Assembly (NCBI RefSeq): GCF_030272615.1
Contig: NC_081406.1
Span: 140,090,361-140,154,360 of the forward strand
Length of the DNA stretch: 64,000 bases
Direction of reading: 5' to 3'
Origin: Cryptomeria japonica
Lineage: Eukaryota; Streptophyta; Pinopsida; Cupressales; Cupressaceae
Below, piece by piece: positions 1-9,850 of this stretch. Every line of letters begins with the position of its first letter. Position 1 is the first letter of the stretch. The notes beneath the pieces are model-generated. The model ran no database searches. It saw nothing but the letters and a program-made list of their open reading frames with translations, and was not told the origin of the DNA. A program made the translations under genes and the position numbers.

Positions 1-791
1 AAAGCAATGCAAGTTTTTAAATTTAAAAGTTGACTCGATTTCATGCAAAATTCGAATTTTGAAAATGGAAATCAAGGTTGTTGCAATTAAACACTTAATT
101 TCAAAAGTCACAAATTGTAAAAATTTGAATAAAGCACTGAAATTTCGAATGAATGCTAACACACTTTTCAAATTTAGGACTGTAAGAAGCACAATTTTGA
201 TATGAATTTCAATTTCAACAATTTTTGAATGATTAGAAGCCTCAATCCAAGCAATCGCTAGACCAACTTTGACTTTAATTTTGAAAGTGTTAGAATTGAT
301 AAAATCAGCCAAAATTCTGGATTTTAGACAGAAAAACATAGTAAGATCTAGCTCCCGAAATTTCAGAAAAAATGTCGGGGAGGATGGCACTCGGGGTGCA
401 CACGGTCCTCGTAACTTTTTTTCAAAATTTCAGGGATGAGAGATATTGTGATTTTATTGCGGAATCCAAAGTTACAGCCGATTTGGAAGTGTTTTGATTA
501 GTGAAATTATTAGTCAAAGGTTGAATCAAGAAGGTCTTAAAAATTAGGGTTTTGACATTTAACCACTTAATTTTTAGAATTAAAGCACAAATATGAATTG
601 ATAATTTACAATAGAAGGGTAGATCTGAAACAAGCATTAACAATTAAAAATTCCACAAGTTTAATTACTAAAAAGAAAATTTTAGGGTTTTTATGCAATT
701 AGCCTCTAAAATTTGCAAAAGATCAAACATGGAAATGTAATTAAGGAAACAAAATTTTCAAATCTAACCATGAATAATCAGGATGATGATG

Positions 792-809
792 TTCACGTCG
801 GGTTCACCA
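792..809 (-). other. Primer-binding site complementary to tRNA-Trp
   Basis: The plus strand reads TTCACGTCGGGTTCACCA, which matches the last 15 bases plus CCA of plant tRNA-Trp as I recall it. The minus strand therefore carries an 18-base site complementary to that tRNA, a few bases inside the LTR end. All other readable primer sites in this window are for initiator tRNA-Met, so this element belongs to a different lineage. Confidence 0.65.
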
Positions 810-1682
810 AAATGTAAAGCAGAAAAATTGAACCCTAGTTGTTCTCCCCTCCCCAACTCCAAGGAGAGAGAAGGGAGGTCACTAGGGTTGATGGTTTTCA
901 CTTAGGAGGGACTTTACATTCAAAAGAGGGGTTGAAACCCACAAGATCCAATCCCACACAATGCAGGATTGGATTCTAAATGAGTTTCAAGGGTTAAGAC
1001 ATCAAGGATACCCTCTTTTGTAAAGAATATAGATAGGACGATTGAACTAGGAATGTATGTAGAAGCAAGAAAGATTCGCTTATAAACAGAGATAGGGATA
1101 TGGGATGAAGCTGCGGACCTGGAATTAGCAGTAAAATGTCGAGACGGTGCTATTCTACAAATTTGAGTGAAAGTTGACCGGACGATGGCACTCGGCGTGC
1201 ACACGGTCCTCTAAAAAATCCGCGAAATGAAGATGGATTTGTTCGTCTCTGCACAAGGATTCCAGATCTTCAATTACCGTCGCGTACCTGCAACCTACAC
1301 ACAGAAAAGAGAGGATGATTGGGGGGTTAGGGATTAGGGGTTTGCCTTTAGGTCAAACCCCGGTTTTGGAATTAACCAAGAAATGAGAATGCTGTAAATG
1401 TAAATGTTTGTAATGTAAACAAGTACCGATACCTTGTTGTAAGAATGTTTGTATTCTTACATGCGAAGGTGTAAGTATGTAGTATGTTGTATGTTGTATG
1501 TGATCTCCTCTTCAATGGTTGAATCCTTGTCTTGAATGCAACACTTAGCCTTGAATGGAGACTTAGAATGCTCAATTGTTTGAAGGAATGCTTGAATGCT
1601 TGAATGTTTGAATGTTTGAATATCGCTTTCGCATCTTTTGCTCACATATGTCTTCCTCCCTTTTTTGGAAGAGGAAATGTAG

Positions 1683-1690
1683 TTTATATA
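1683..1690 (-). promoter_or_regulatory. TATA-like box of the tRNA-Trp-primed element
   Basis: The minus strand reads TATATAAA about 390 bases into the 5' LTR. It is the best TATA match in this LTR and lies just downstream of the GC-rich tandem repeats. The assignment rests on position and motif only. Confidence 0.4.
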
Positions 1691-1814
1691 CTTGTCAATT
1701 AGGGCTGATAGACTAATTTTTCTGACCTTAGGCCGACCAGGAAACATTATTTCCCGAATTGCAAACTTAAAGACCCGATGCCCAAAAGAGACCGGGCCCA
1801 AAATAGGGCCAGGG

Positions 1815-1907
1815 ACTAGGGCGCTGGGCGCCATGGTCCTGGGGGACCAGGGCACTGGGCGCCCTAATCCTGAAGGACCAGGGCGTTGGGCGCCATGGTC
1901 CCACCTC
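1815..1907. repeat. Three GC-rich 31-bp tandem repeats in an LTR
   Basis: Units start at 1815, 1846 and 1877. Each contains an AGGGC..TGGGCGCC core followed by a CCATGGTCC- or CCTAATCC-like segment. GGCGCC and CCATGG are palindromic. The block is far richer in G+C than the flanking sequence and lies in U3 of the tRNA-Trp-primed element, upstream of its TATA-like box. Confidence 0.75.
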
Positions 1908-2129
1908 CCGGGGCAACAGGGTGCAAGGAGGGATCAGGCCAAGGTGCAGAAATATGCAGTTTTTGGTGTCACAAGTAGGTTTCGGGGTCTCCATTCAGGT
2001 TCAGCGTTGCACTGCCATCGTGAAGACCCAAATGCAGTCGAAATTGCAAGTGTCACAATTTTAGGACGCTACAGAACTTAACCATGTCAATGCTGGTTAA
2101 ACATAGTAAGACTTCAGACAACATAAGCC

Positions 2130-3240
2130 AGTGAAATTGAACCCTTCAAATACATTCAATACTTAAACAATACCATAAACATTAGCTCTGCATGCATAAT
2201 CACTTAAACAAAGAATACTTAATCATCACATGAAAAATACACAACTCATGACACACATATTTTTCACGTGGAAACCCAAATGGGAAAAACCACGGTGGGG
2301 ATGAATAGCCACAAGCTTGTTTTGAACTCTTTTGAAGCTCGCTCTGTTAGGAGAATAGTCCGGTTAAAGACTTTACAATAAGGTTCTGCAAGGAACCAAT
2401 CCTGTTAAAGATCACCTGGTTAAGGGATGGCTATATACCTTGTTAAAGGTTACCTTGTTAGAGGATTTAAAGAATTCAATGAACTTGAGTCAACTGTTAG
2501 AGGATTTATAGTAAGCTTGTTAAAGCTACCCGACAAAGGGATTTTCCTTCTGTTGAAATGGCTAGAAGACAATAGGTAAAACTCTGATCTGATAACAACA
2601 TTATATGCCAAGGTAGATCCTTTTCAGTTCCTCTACTCTGCAATCACACTCTATGATTTTCTCGCACTGGTCAGGCAAGTATCTCGTCACTCGTATACAC
2701 ACACAAATTTTGCCAACAACTTACAATAACAAACATCATCGACCTTATAGACAATAATTAGGTCGGTAGAATAAACCCTAAACCCTAAGCATTTAGGTTT
2801 ACAATTATAGGCAGTCAAATCCTGACCGTCCAAACACTTTCCATAGAGTGAAGCAATCTCAAATAGATCACAAGTCATTCTACATCATCCACTCTTCACC
2901 GCACATAGAAATCAGTACCCCATCACACTTTCTTCTCATACAACTAATAAGAATGTTCATTCCTGAGGTAGACATCTAATGCAGTCGATCTTCACATGCA
3001 AGATCCTCAAGGAAATCCTTCACGTGCATAAAATTGACATGGCATCTTGATCTCTTCCTCATATCTTAGCTAACTCATCACAGAATGTCACCAGTTGCAT
3101 CACACAAGTTGGATTGCCAAACCAGAAACCCTAGAGCTGAGACTACCAACGAGTAGTCACACATAGTGAAACCCAGATACCGGTTTACTACAATTCTTCA
3201 TACCAGTTCACTTGCACTTATTGACATCAATGACAACATA
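2130..3240 (-). repeat. Degenerate Copia-type LTR sequence
   Basis: Bases 2265-2300 carry a CACGTGGAAACCC...GGGAAAAACCACGGTGGG block on the plus strand. The same block, reverse-complemented, occurs in the LTRs of the complete Copia element (near 29260-29310 and 34910-34960). At 3219-3240 TTGACATCAATGACAACATA is the reverse complement of the LTR opening seen in several Copia-type elements here. The sequence between is consistent with one minus-strand LTR of about 1.1 kb, but it is too worn to place ends. Short TGTTAAAG / TGTTAGAGGATTTA motifs recur at 2395-2530. Confidence 0.35.
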
Positions 3241-3975
3241 AATTATCATCATATCATCATACCGTTTCATCAAATGCCAACACATAACACTAGCATATAT
3301 GAGGAAAATCCAAGATGGGAAAAACCTCTGTGAGCAATTTTGTTGGAGCCTACTACTCCAATCCAGCCTCACAATCAAAAATTTGTTACAATGTTTACAA
3401 ATCCAGTCCAAGGAGCACCAACCCCTGATTTAGAGCACCAACCCAAGGAGTACCAACCCCTACACTGAGCTACAACCCCTGCACCGAGCTACAACTCGGT
3501 GATCACAATAAAAACTTCAATTACAAAAGTAGTTGTCTTGTTACAAGTGAATCTTGTAACCATTTCATATACCTTACTTTGTTGGTGAGATACCTTCTCT
3601 GCTACACCGATACACTTCTCTTGCTTCTCTCATCCACTGCTTCTCTGCCAGTAAACTCTACCAGTACACCTCTCCTCTTCTTCTTCTTTGTTGGATCTCC
3701 ACCTTACTCTCTTCTCTTTACCAATACAAGACTTTGCTAGTTTTTTTCTACCTTCTCTACAGCTTTAGTTTTTCTCTGCCAGTATGGACACTACCAGTTC
3801 TGCTTTGCTACCGGTTGAACACTTCAACCTGATTCTTCCTCTCTCTCACTCTCTTCTCAGATACTCATTGAGCATTTGGTTGATTTTCTCTCAAATATAG
3901 AAGTAATACTCAATCACTTTGCAACAACACACTCTTCTTCCATTCAACAACAACCTTTAATGAGTTTGGCTTCAT

Positions 3976-3983
3976 TATTTATA
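3976..3983 (-). promoter_or_regulatory. TATA box in family A LTR
   Basis: TATAAATA on the minus strand. The same motif occurs at the corresponding place in the other three family A LTRs (10680-10687 minus, 18886-18893 plus, 58805-58812 plus), which supports its being the retrotransposon promoter. Confidence 0.6.
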
Positions 3984-4660
3984 GCCTAGTTTTCTAGCCA
4001 AAAACTATTTCAAAAACATGAGCGGTTAGGGTTTCCTCATCAACCTTGGGGAAAACCAACTCCAATCAGATCTTGTCTGATATAATCTCCCAAATAGCCA
4101 ACTATACAATTCTACCATTAACATGCCTTCCAATAAATATTTTCCATCTTTGGCGCTCTGCTTTTTCCCTTATCAGCTAATTTCTTGGTCAACCACCAAG
4201 ATCAGTTTTGTTGTTTCCTTCATGCACCTCAATCTCCTCAATCAATATTAGCTAGCTCTAAGTTGTCCTCCAAACCTCGAGCCGCAAACCCCTATAACAA
4301 TTCTACAACACATCCCATTATTTGTGGGATCTTCCATTGATGTCGACCAACTCTACAACTACCCTGTCGGTGTACCTTCATTAGCCGAATGCAGGTCCAC
4401 CACCTTCACTCCATGTGGCATCCATGTCAACCAACTGCCAGCTTGAATCTTCATGTCGGTCAAGATAGGATCACCAACCAAACACTTGACCAGTTTCTCT
4501 TCTCTGTCGATTAAACCCTTAAACCGATCTATCATCAACCTTGCACTCTACTTCTCTTTTGGTGGAATCGATCAACACTCTTGCTAACCTACCTTATGTA
4601 CATCTTCATTAGATGGGGAGTCTTCTTCATCTGCACCTTGTCCCTATTATCGGTTGACTT

Positions 4661-5456
4661 TGTTGGTAAATTCACACTCCAATGAGAAATTGTAGGTGAT
4701 TGAAGGTATTGTCATTGATGGCAACCTTGCAATCATGTGATACCGGCAGACAGACACAAGCATCGACACTAACATACTCTACACCGACACATAGAACACT
4801 GGCAGCGAAAAAGAAGAATACTGACATCCTGACCAACAATAATTTAGTATAATATATTTTGTAATTAATTGTAAAATCTTTTGTAAGCTGACATGGAGGA
4901 TTGTAATATGACTCATATATGTATGAGATCATTGTAGATCATTTATATAGAAGAGATAGGATGCGAAGTATGAAAACCTAATAGTATACCTAATATTTGA
5001 ATTATTGGTTAAGGGTTTATGTTGTAGCAGAGATTAAACCGGTACTGAATCTGACATAGCAAATGCTAATCTGATGTAGTACAAGACATTGGATTAGTAT
5101 AATCCATTTTTGTAAGTCAGTGTGACTTCTTTTGTAATTGAGCATTGAGCTCTAGGCACTTGGCCTTCCTGCATGTGCAGGCCCCTATTGTAAGAGTAAT
5201 ATTCCCTTATTGGCCAGTAAGCAAATATTGTGGCTCACAAATCCCACTGAGATTTTTTCCACACTGGGTTTCCTCGTTAAAATACTGTGTTATGGTGTGC
5301 TTCTCATGTTGTTGTTATTGTTCTTATTTACTGCATTATTTCTGGTTTACCGGTACTTAGTTTTAATATGCTTTTCATGTTTTAAATCAAGTAATTTGAT
5401 ATACCAGTTAGATACTGATTCACCCCCCCCTCTTAGTATCTTTGGGAATCCTAACA
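4661..5456 (+). mobile_element. Solo LTR (Copia-type) with perfect 5-bp target duplication
   Basis: A 796-bp unit opens TGTTGGTAAATTC and closes CTTTGGGAATCCTAACA, preceded by a run of eight Cs like the ends of the other Copia LTRs here. It is flanked by GACTT at 4656-4660 and GACTT at 5457-5461. It interrupts the family A LTR exactly: the sequence either side is continuous in the partner LTR near 11380-11390. No internal retroelement sequence remains, so this is a solo LTR left by LTR-LTR recombination. Confidence 0.85.
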
Positions 5457-6230
5457 GACTTATATACCGGTAAACACTTTTGATCTGTACTAGCATCTCA
5501 ACATGCCTTCTTAGTCGGTTTAGTGCATATCCTTGATTTCATGCACTTGATGCACACCTCTTCTTCCTTATCTCACCAAGCTATAATGCACACAATGCAT
5601 AATAGGAGATAAGTTCCACTTACCAATGGAGTGACACCTTGTATTCTGCATCCTACAATATACTCATGTGACTTCCCTATTTGTGCAACATATCTTCAAA
5701 CATGCACATGTTATCCAGTGATGACACTTTCACTGTCAGTCATTGTTTCTCATGATGACTGCATCTTCATCCGGAGGGAGTCCTGTTGTTCTGAAAATTC
5801 ACAACATACCTTTGATTTGTTCATTATTCTACTGCTATGTTGATATGATTTAGGTAACATTCTACCTCTTCATCACAAACAACAACTCTAGCACCTTGTC
5901 CCTTCAACGTGTACACCGATCATGAGATTTTTAGGTTGACAACCACTCATTTGGTTGATCTAACTTCTCCATGTCAACACATCACTTAATAGTTGACATC
6001 CTTTCCTTACCGGTACCTATCACCTTCCCAAATCATCCCCATAAGTTAGGCACTAACTTGTGTACCGGTGACTCCTGGGTTCATCTTCCTTACCTTATCG
6101 GTGTTCTGCAACACAAGGTGATATCAAATATATCTCAACTTGTACTCCTCCTTGACAGTGTTGCACATATATCTCTCATACCGGTAGTCATCCCATACCA
6201 GTTGACATCAGTGACAACACAATACCAACA

Positions 6231-6244
6231 ATCTCCACCTTTGG
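6231..6244 (-). other. Polypurine tract of family A copy 1
   Basis: On the minus strand the tract CCAAAGGTGGAGAT runs directly into the 3' LTR opening TGTTGG. Three further purine tracts (complements of CTCCCCCTTTG-like runs near 6290, 6352 and 6433) lie in the 200 bases upstream. Confidence 0.65.
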
Positions 6245-7810
6245 CATTAATGTCAACTCATGTAGTATCCATCATACTACATAATCTTTCTCCCCCTTTG
6301 TATGATCCAATGGATTCTCACACATGTAGTATGCGGTATACTACAAAATCCTTCTCCCCTTTGACAACAATGGAAAATGGTATTGTCAGGGTATCATTGC
6401 TTCTAGTATTGTCCAAGCACTGACAAAATTCTTTCTCCCCCTTTGTCTTTACTATATGTCTCTCCTTCTTTGATACCAATTATTGCATTTTGTTACATTT
6501 TCTCAACTCACAATAGTTTCAATGGAGGACTCAACCATCAATTGACTTCAATTGGGCATGCAAGTTTTATACCTTTTGTTAAACTACTCAATTTCAGAGG
6601 GATGTGCTAGTGAACACTACTCACTTGCTGATCAACCTACAACACCTCCTGTTTGATCCCAAATTTCTTTAAGAATCAAATGTGATTGTACTACCAATAC
6701 AACCAGCCAACTGACAAGTAGGAACCAAATGTGATTGTACTATGAATACAACCAACCAAATGATAGGTAGATACCCGTTACAATAAAATTCTCCAAGGTA
6801 TTCCTACTATAATTTTTCATCATCTACAGTTTTGGGAAATTAGTGTACTTACTCTTCCAAGTTCAAGCATCCCAACTTTGCATCACAGCCACTTGAATTC
6901 CCCTTGAGTCATACATCTCAGGTCCTTATCTCTGATCTAGTCCAATACCAAGGCTTCAATCATCTTCCATGTACGGGTTGAGCTGTGCATATATGATCAT
7001 TTGGTGATCTTTTGGATCCATCATATCCACCATAGCCTATCACATGATCCTGGAAGTACACAATGCCATATAATGACATCATCATGCCATAAATTAAACC
7101 AGTTAGCCCAAAAATATGCATGCCTGCATGATTAACTATAGGGCTAATATATGGCATTCATTTCTTCATGAATACCACCCGAGACATAACTCAACATTTC
7201 ATGCTATCGAGGCTAATGAAATGATCTTCGACTTCATTATCTTACATAACCTACAAGTACCTGTTAGTATTTATGCCGGTAACATCTTGCACATACCGGT
7301 TTCCTGTACTGATCCACTATCACTACCAGAGCACTTTCCTATGACTCCTGACATTTTGTGTCACTTTGTATCTGATTCCAATTGTTATCTTGTCATACAT
7401 TTATACAACAATAGTGATTCAACTTTGATCTGTGGGTGTGTAGTTGAGTCAACCTCTACACACACTTCTCTTCTCATTTTCTTCCTTCATGCCAGTGACA
7501 ACATGTTCTTACTTGTTGCCTTCATCACTAAGGGCTTGAATGATAGGTTCAGTGTATTACTCCCCCTAAGATCCAGCATCTCCTTTAGGCCTTAGGAGGT
7601 ATCATTTGTGCATTGGATACACAGTACCGGTCCATGGGATTCTTCCTCCATACCTGCCTGGTCTCATTCATCTTCCCATTTTTAGGCTTGGAAGCAAGTC
7701 TTTCCTTCTTCTGCTAATGGGTCCCTCCATTTCTTGATTCTTCATCATAGTCAGAAGTAATTCTATAATAGCACACAACATCCATGCCAACTTCATGTTT
7801 GAAAAATCTC
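6245..7810 (-). other. Non-coding internal spacer of family A copy 1
   Basis: About 1.57 kb between the zinc-knuckle region and the purine tract. No open frame longer than about 160 codons and no recognisable domain is present on either strand. It corresponds to 16040-17195 of copy 2, which is similarly non-coding and studded with AGGGGGAG purine runs. ACCGGT-type motifs are frequent. Confidence 0.5.
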
Positions 7811-9140
7811 TTAACATACCTGTTTGACAATTTTGTTCTGGTCATGTTGTTGTGATTTGCAACCCAAACCAGTGGACCTCTTTCTCCTGTAGGGACATTT
7901 CCCCTTTGGTTCTATGTAGGTCTTTGACTTCTGTATGCTCTGTATTCCCCTTTCCATAGAGCAATATTTATACCAACCTCTATGTGATTGCAGGTTCCTC
8001 TTCCTGCATTCAAACTCTCTATGGTTGAATCCATTATAGTTATAACATACAACAACAAATGGATTCTTTCTAGCATAACTAGGAGAGGGGACATGCATGT
8101 ATCTGCTCCTAGATATATTTTTCTCATATGCATGATGTCCATGAGATCCTATATTATTCTTTCGAGACCTCTTTCTACATTCCTCTGCCCTATGGCCATA
8201 AGTATTACATGCAAAGCAGTAACTGGTAAAGGATGGCATATGACTTACACATTTATTTTTCCATGCATAAGGAGATCTTACCGGTTTAGCATCCCCATTT
8301 CTTCTTCTTTGAGATTGGATCCTTGGTTGTCCATTTTGTGTAGCTCTTTCATATGGTATCTTCTTCTCCCACACATGCTTTTCCTTGTGGGTGATAGCAT
8401 TTCTTTGTCCTCTTCCGGTAGGTCTTCTTTGTTGCTTCCTCATTTTCCTGCTTTCAAGAAGCTTTCTTCTCACATCTTCCCTTTACCTTTGGGATCTACA
8501 TTGTTCCTTCTTCTTGCAGCACCAGTCTCCCTTTTTGTCTGCAAGTCCTCATTGGTTGTGTTTAGATCAACCTTCTTCTGGGGAGCATTTATTACTGTGA
8601 AGGTTTAGCCTTTGTTTTCTCCATTAGAGGAGACAAACAAAATGTCATTGTGGGGGAAATTCTTGCTAGTGGAGCATTCACCGGAACCACTTCCTAACCC
8701 TTCAGTCTCCTTGCCATACTTTTGTTTTTTCAACATTTTTTCCAAGGCATCACTGCTGGCATCAAATCGGATTCTTACGTTGAGCTCATCATGACACTTC
8801 TCAAGGTCATTTTAGAGAGACTCCATTTCTCCAAGCATCTTCTAATATTCTTTATCTTTAACTTCTAGCCTAGATGATAGATCTTCACATTGACACACCG
8901 TAGTGTTCTTTGTCTAGGACTTCAACTTTGAGATGCATTTCTCAGATTCCTCAAGACATTTTGTTAGCCGGTTTTGCTTTACTATAACAACATTCTTGAA
9001 TAGCTTGTATTCATTTCTCAGATTTTTCATTTCACTTTCCTTGGAGTCCAAGATTGATGTCAAATCATCAGTCAATCATTTTGTCTCTTCTAGTTGAGTG
9101 GTCAATAAACCAACCTTTTGGTTGGATATATCAAGACTGG
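7811..9140 (-). pseudogene. Family A Gag-like region: coiled coil and tandem zinc knuckles (degenerate)
   Basis: Reading leftwards on the minus strand, the upstream part (about 8600-9130) has a heptad-rich, charged, coiled-coil-like sequence homologous to 14710-15085 of copy 2. It ends in a motif DALEKMLKKQK. The open stretch 7811-8473 then carries two zinc-knuckle units: CFACNTYGHRAEEC, a complete C-x2-C-x4-H-x4-C, and CYNYNGFNHREFEC, where the second Cys has become Tyr. Basic RKR runs follow each. Knuckles of this type bind nucleic acid in Gag proteins. Several stops and frame changes separate the parts, so no full protein can be made. No protease or pol motif follows. The 206-codon plus-strand ORF over the same bases is a shadow. 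Confidence 0.65.
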
Positions 9141-9143
9141 TAA

Positions 9144-9804
9144 CTAGCTGCAATCCACATGAACTGATCTTTTGTAATTTTTAAAATCATTTCTAACATT
9201 TTCAAGCTCTTCTAGAGCACTTACCAGTTCACACTCAAGATCATCTTCTACATCTTCTTCTTCTTCATCACCACTGCCAAATACATCTTGTCGGTGGGAT
9301 CTATTTTCCCTATCACTTTCAGATGTGTGCACCTCATCTTCAGATCCTTGAGCCATGAAGAGGTGGGTTCCTTCTTCATTAAATCTGTGACTGCTAGTGG
9401 ATCTGCCTTCATCATTTGTAGATACATGAGATGCATTTCACATCAAATCATCATTAACCAGTTCTACAGTAGTAGGCTCATTTACAGAGAGCTTCCTTAG
9501 TCTATCCCATACTCTTTTTTGATTTACACTTATCTACTTGTGAGGGGACATCACTGGTGAGCCCATTGAATATGACCTTCGTGGCTTCTTCATTGCACAA
9601 GCATCTTCTTTATTCTTCAGATTTGGAGGGAGGACTGACATTCCTAGGGAGACCATTGATAACTGACATCCATACATCAAACCCTATATAGGATAGGAAG
9701 ACTTCCATTGTACAAATCCAAATGGCATAGTTTGATCCATTAAGCATTGGAGCAAGGATTGACACTAAACAAACCATTGTGTCCATAGGCCAGAACCTAC
9801 CCAA
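9144..9804 (-). pseudogene. gag: Family A Gag N-terminal region (degenerate)
   Basis: The frame at 9610-9804 carries LNGSNYAIWICTMEVFL, the typical start of Copia-type Gag (DUF4219/UBN2 class; LxGxNYxxWxxxMExxL). Downstream, 9144-9356 encodes a highly acidic stretch with an EEEEDVEDDLE run, then a helical charged segment leading into the coiled coil. Matching blocks (INGL...SPP and NEP...E) occur on the plus strand at 12151-12369 in copy 2, which confirms family membership. Stops and frame changes near 9610 and 9400-9600 break the gene. It lies just inside the primer site, as expected for gag. Function in the family: particle protein that packages the element RNA. Confidence 0.6.
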
Positions 9805-9836
9805 GCTAGAGAAAGCTAATCAAACTGGAAACTTAC

Positions 9837-9848
9837 ACTCTAATACCA
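9837..9848 (-). other. Primer-binding site (initiator tRNA-Met, two mismatches)
   Basis: The minus strand reads TGGTATTAGAGT against the usual TGGTATCAGAGC, next to the LTR end at 9851. Two C/G-to-T/A type changes are consistent with decay. Confidence 0.65.
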
Positions 9849-9850
9849 AT

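Larger units (their letters stand above)
1..2073 (-). mobile_element. 5' end of an LTR retrotransposon primed by tRNA-Trp (cut by window edge)
   Basis: An LTR at 813-2073 is followed, reading on the minus strand, by a primer-binding site at 792-809 and then by an AT-rich untranslated leader that runs off the window at base 1. No Gag or Pol domain is visible in the 790 bases of leader. Plant elements of the Gypsy Tat/Ogre/Athila group often have such long leaders, so Gypsy is the likelier superfamily, but without pol sequence this is inference. The bases just outside the LTR (2074-2078, GAACT) would be one target-site duplicate; its partner lies outside the window. Confidence 0.6.
813..2073 (-). 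repeat. 5' LTR of the tRNA-Trp-primed element
   Basis: On the minus strand the LTR opens TGTAGCGTCCTAAAATTGTG and closes with CTTTACA, giving the usual TG...CA ends next to the primer site. It is about 1.26 kb long. A TATA-like TATATAAA lies at 1683-1690 (minus), a sensible place for the U3 promoter. Upstream in U3, at 1815-1907, are three GC-rich 31-bp repeats. The right-hand boundary is judged only from the TG dinucleotide, because the partner LTR is not in the window. Confidence 0.55.
3270..6230 (-). repeat. 3' LTR of family A copy 1 (carries a nested solo LTR)
   Basis: The region aligns with 9851-12150 once the insert 4661-5461 (solo LTR plus one target copy) is removed. Its inner end, read on the minus strand, opens TGTTGGTATTGTGTTGTCAC directly after a purine tract. 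The outer end is lost: the C-rich terminal stretch and final CA expected from the other copies are missing left of about 3270. A TATAAATA promoter motif is kept at 3976-3983 (minus). GGAGCACCAACCCC-type short repeats lie at 3413-3505. Confidence 0.7.

Noticed and set aside
792-809. tRNA-Trp-like 3' end as a tRNA gene
   Set aside because: Only the 3' end is present, with no cloverleaf upstream; it sits next to an LTR end and is a primer site.
1457-1855. 132-codon frame in the tRNA-Trp element LTR
   Set aside because: It crosses the LTR TATA region and GC-rich tandem repeats; no domain.
7988-8608. 206-codon plus-strand frame
   Set aside because: It is the antisense of the family A zinc-knuckle region on the minus strand; it has no domain and is Ser/Phe-rich as expected of a shadow.
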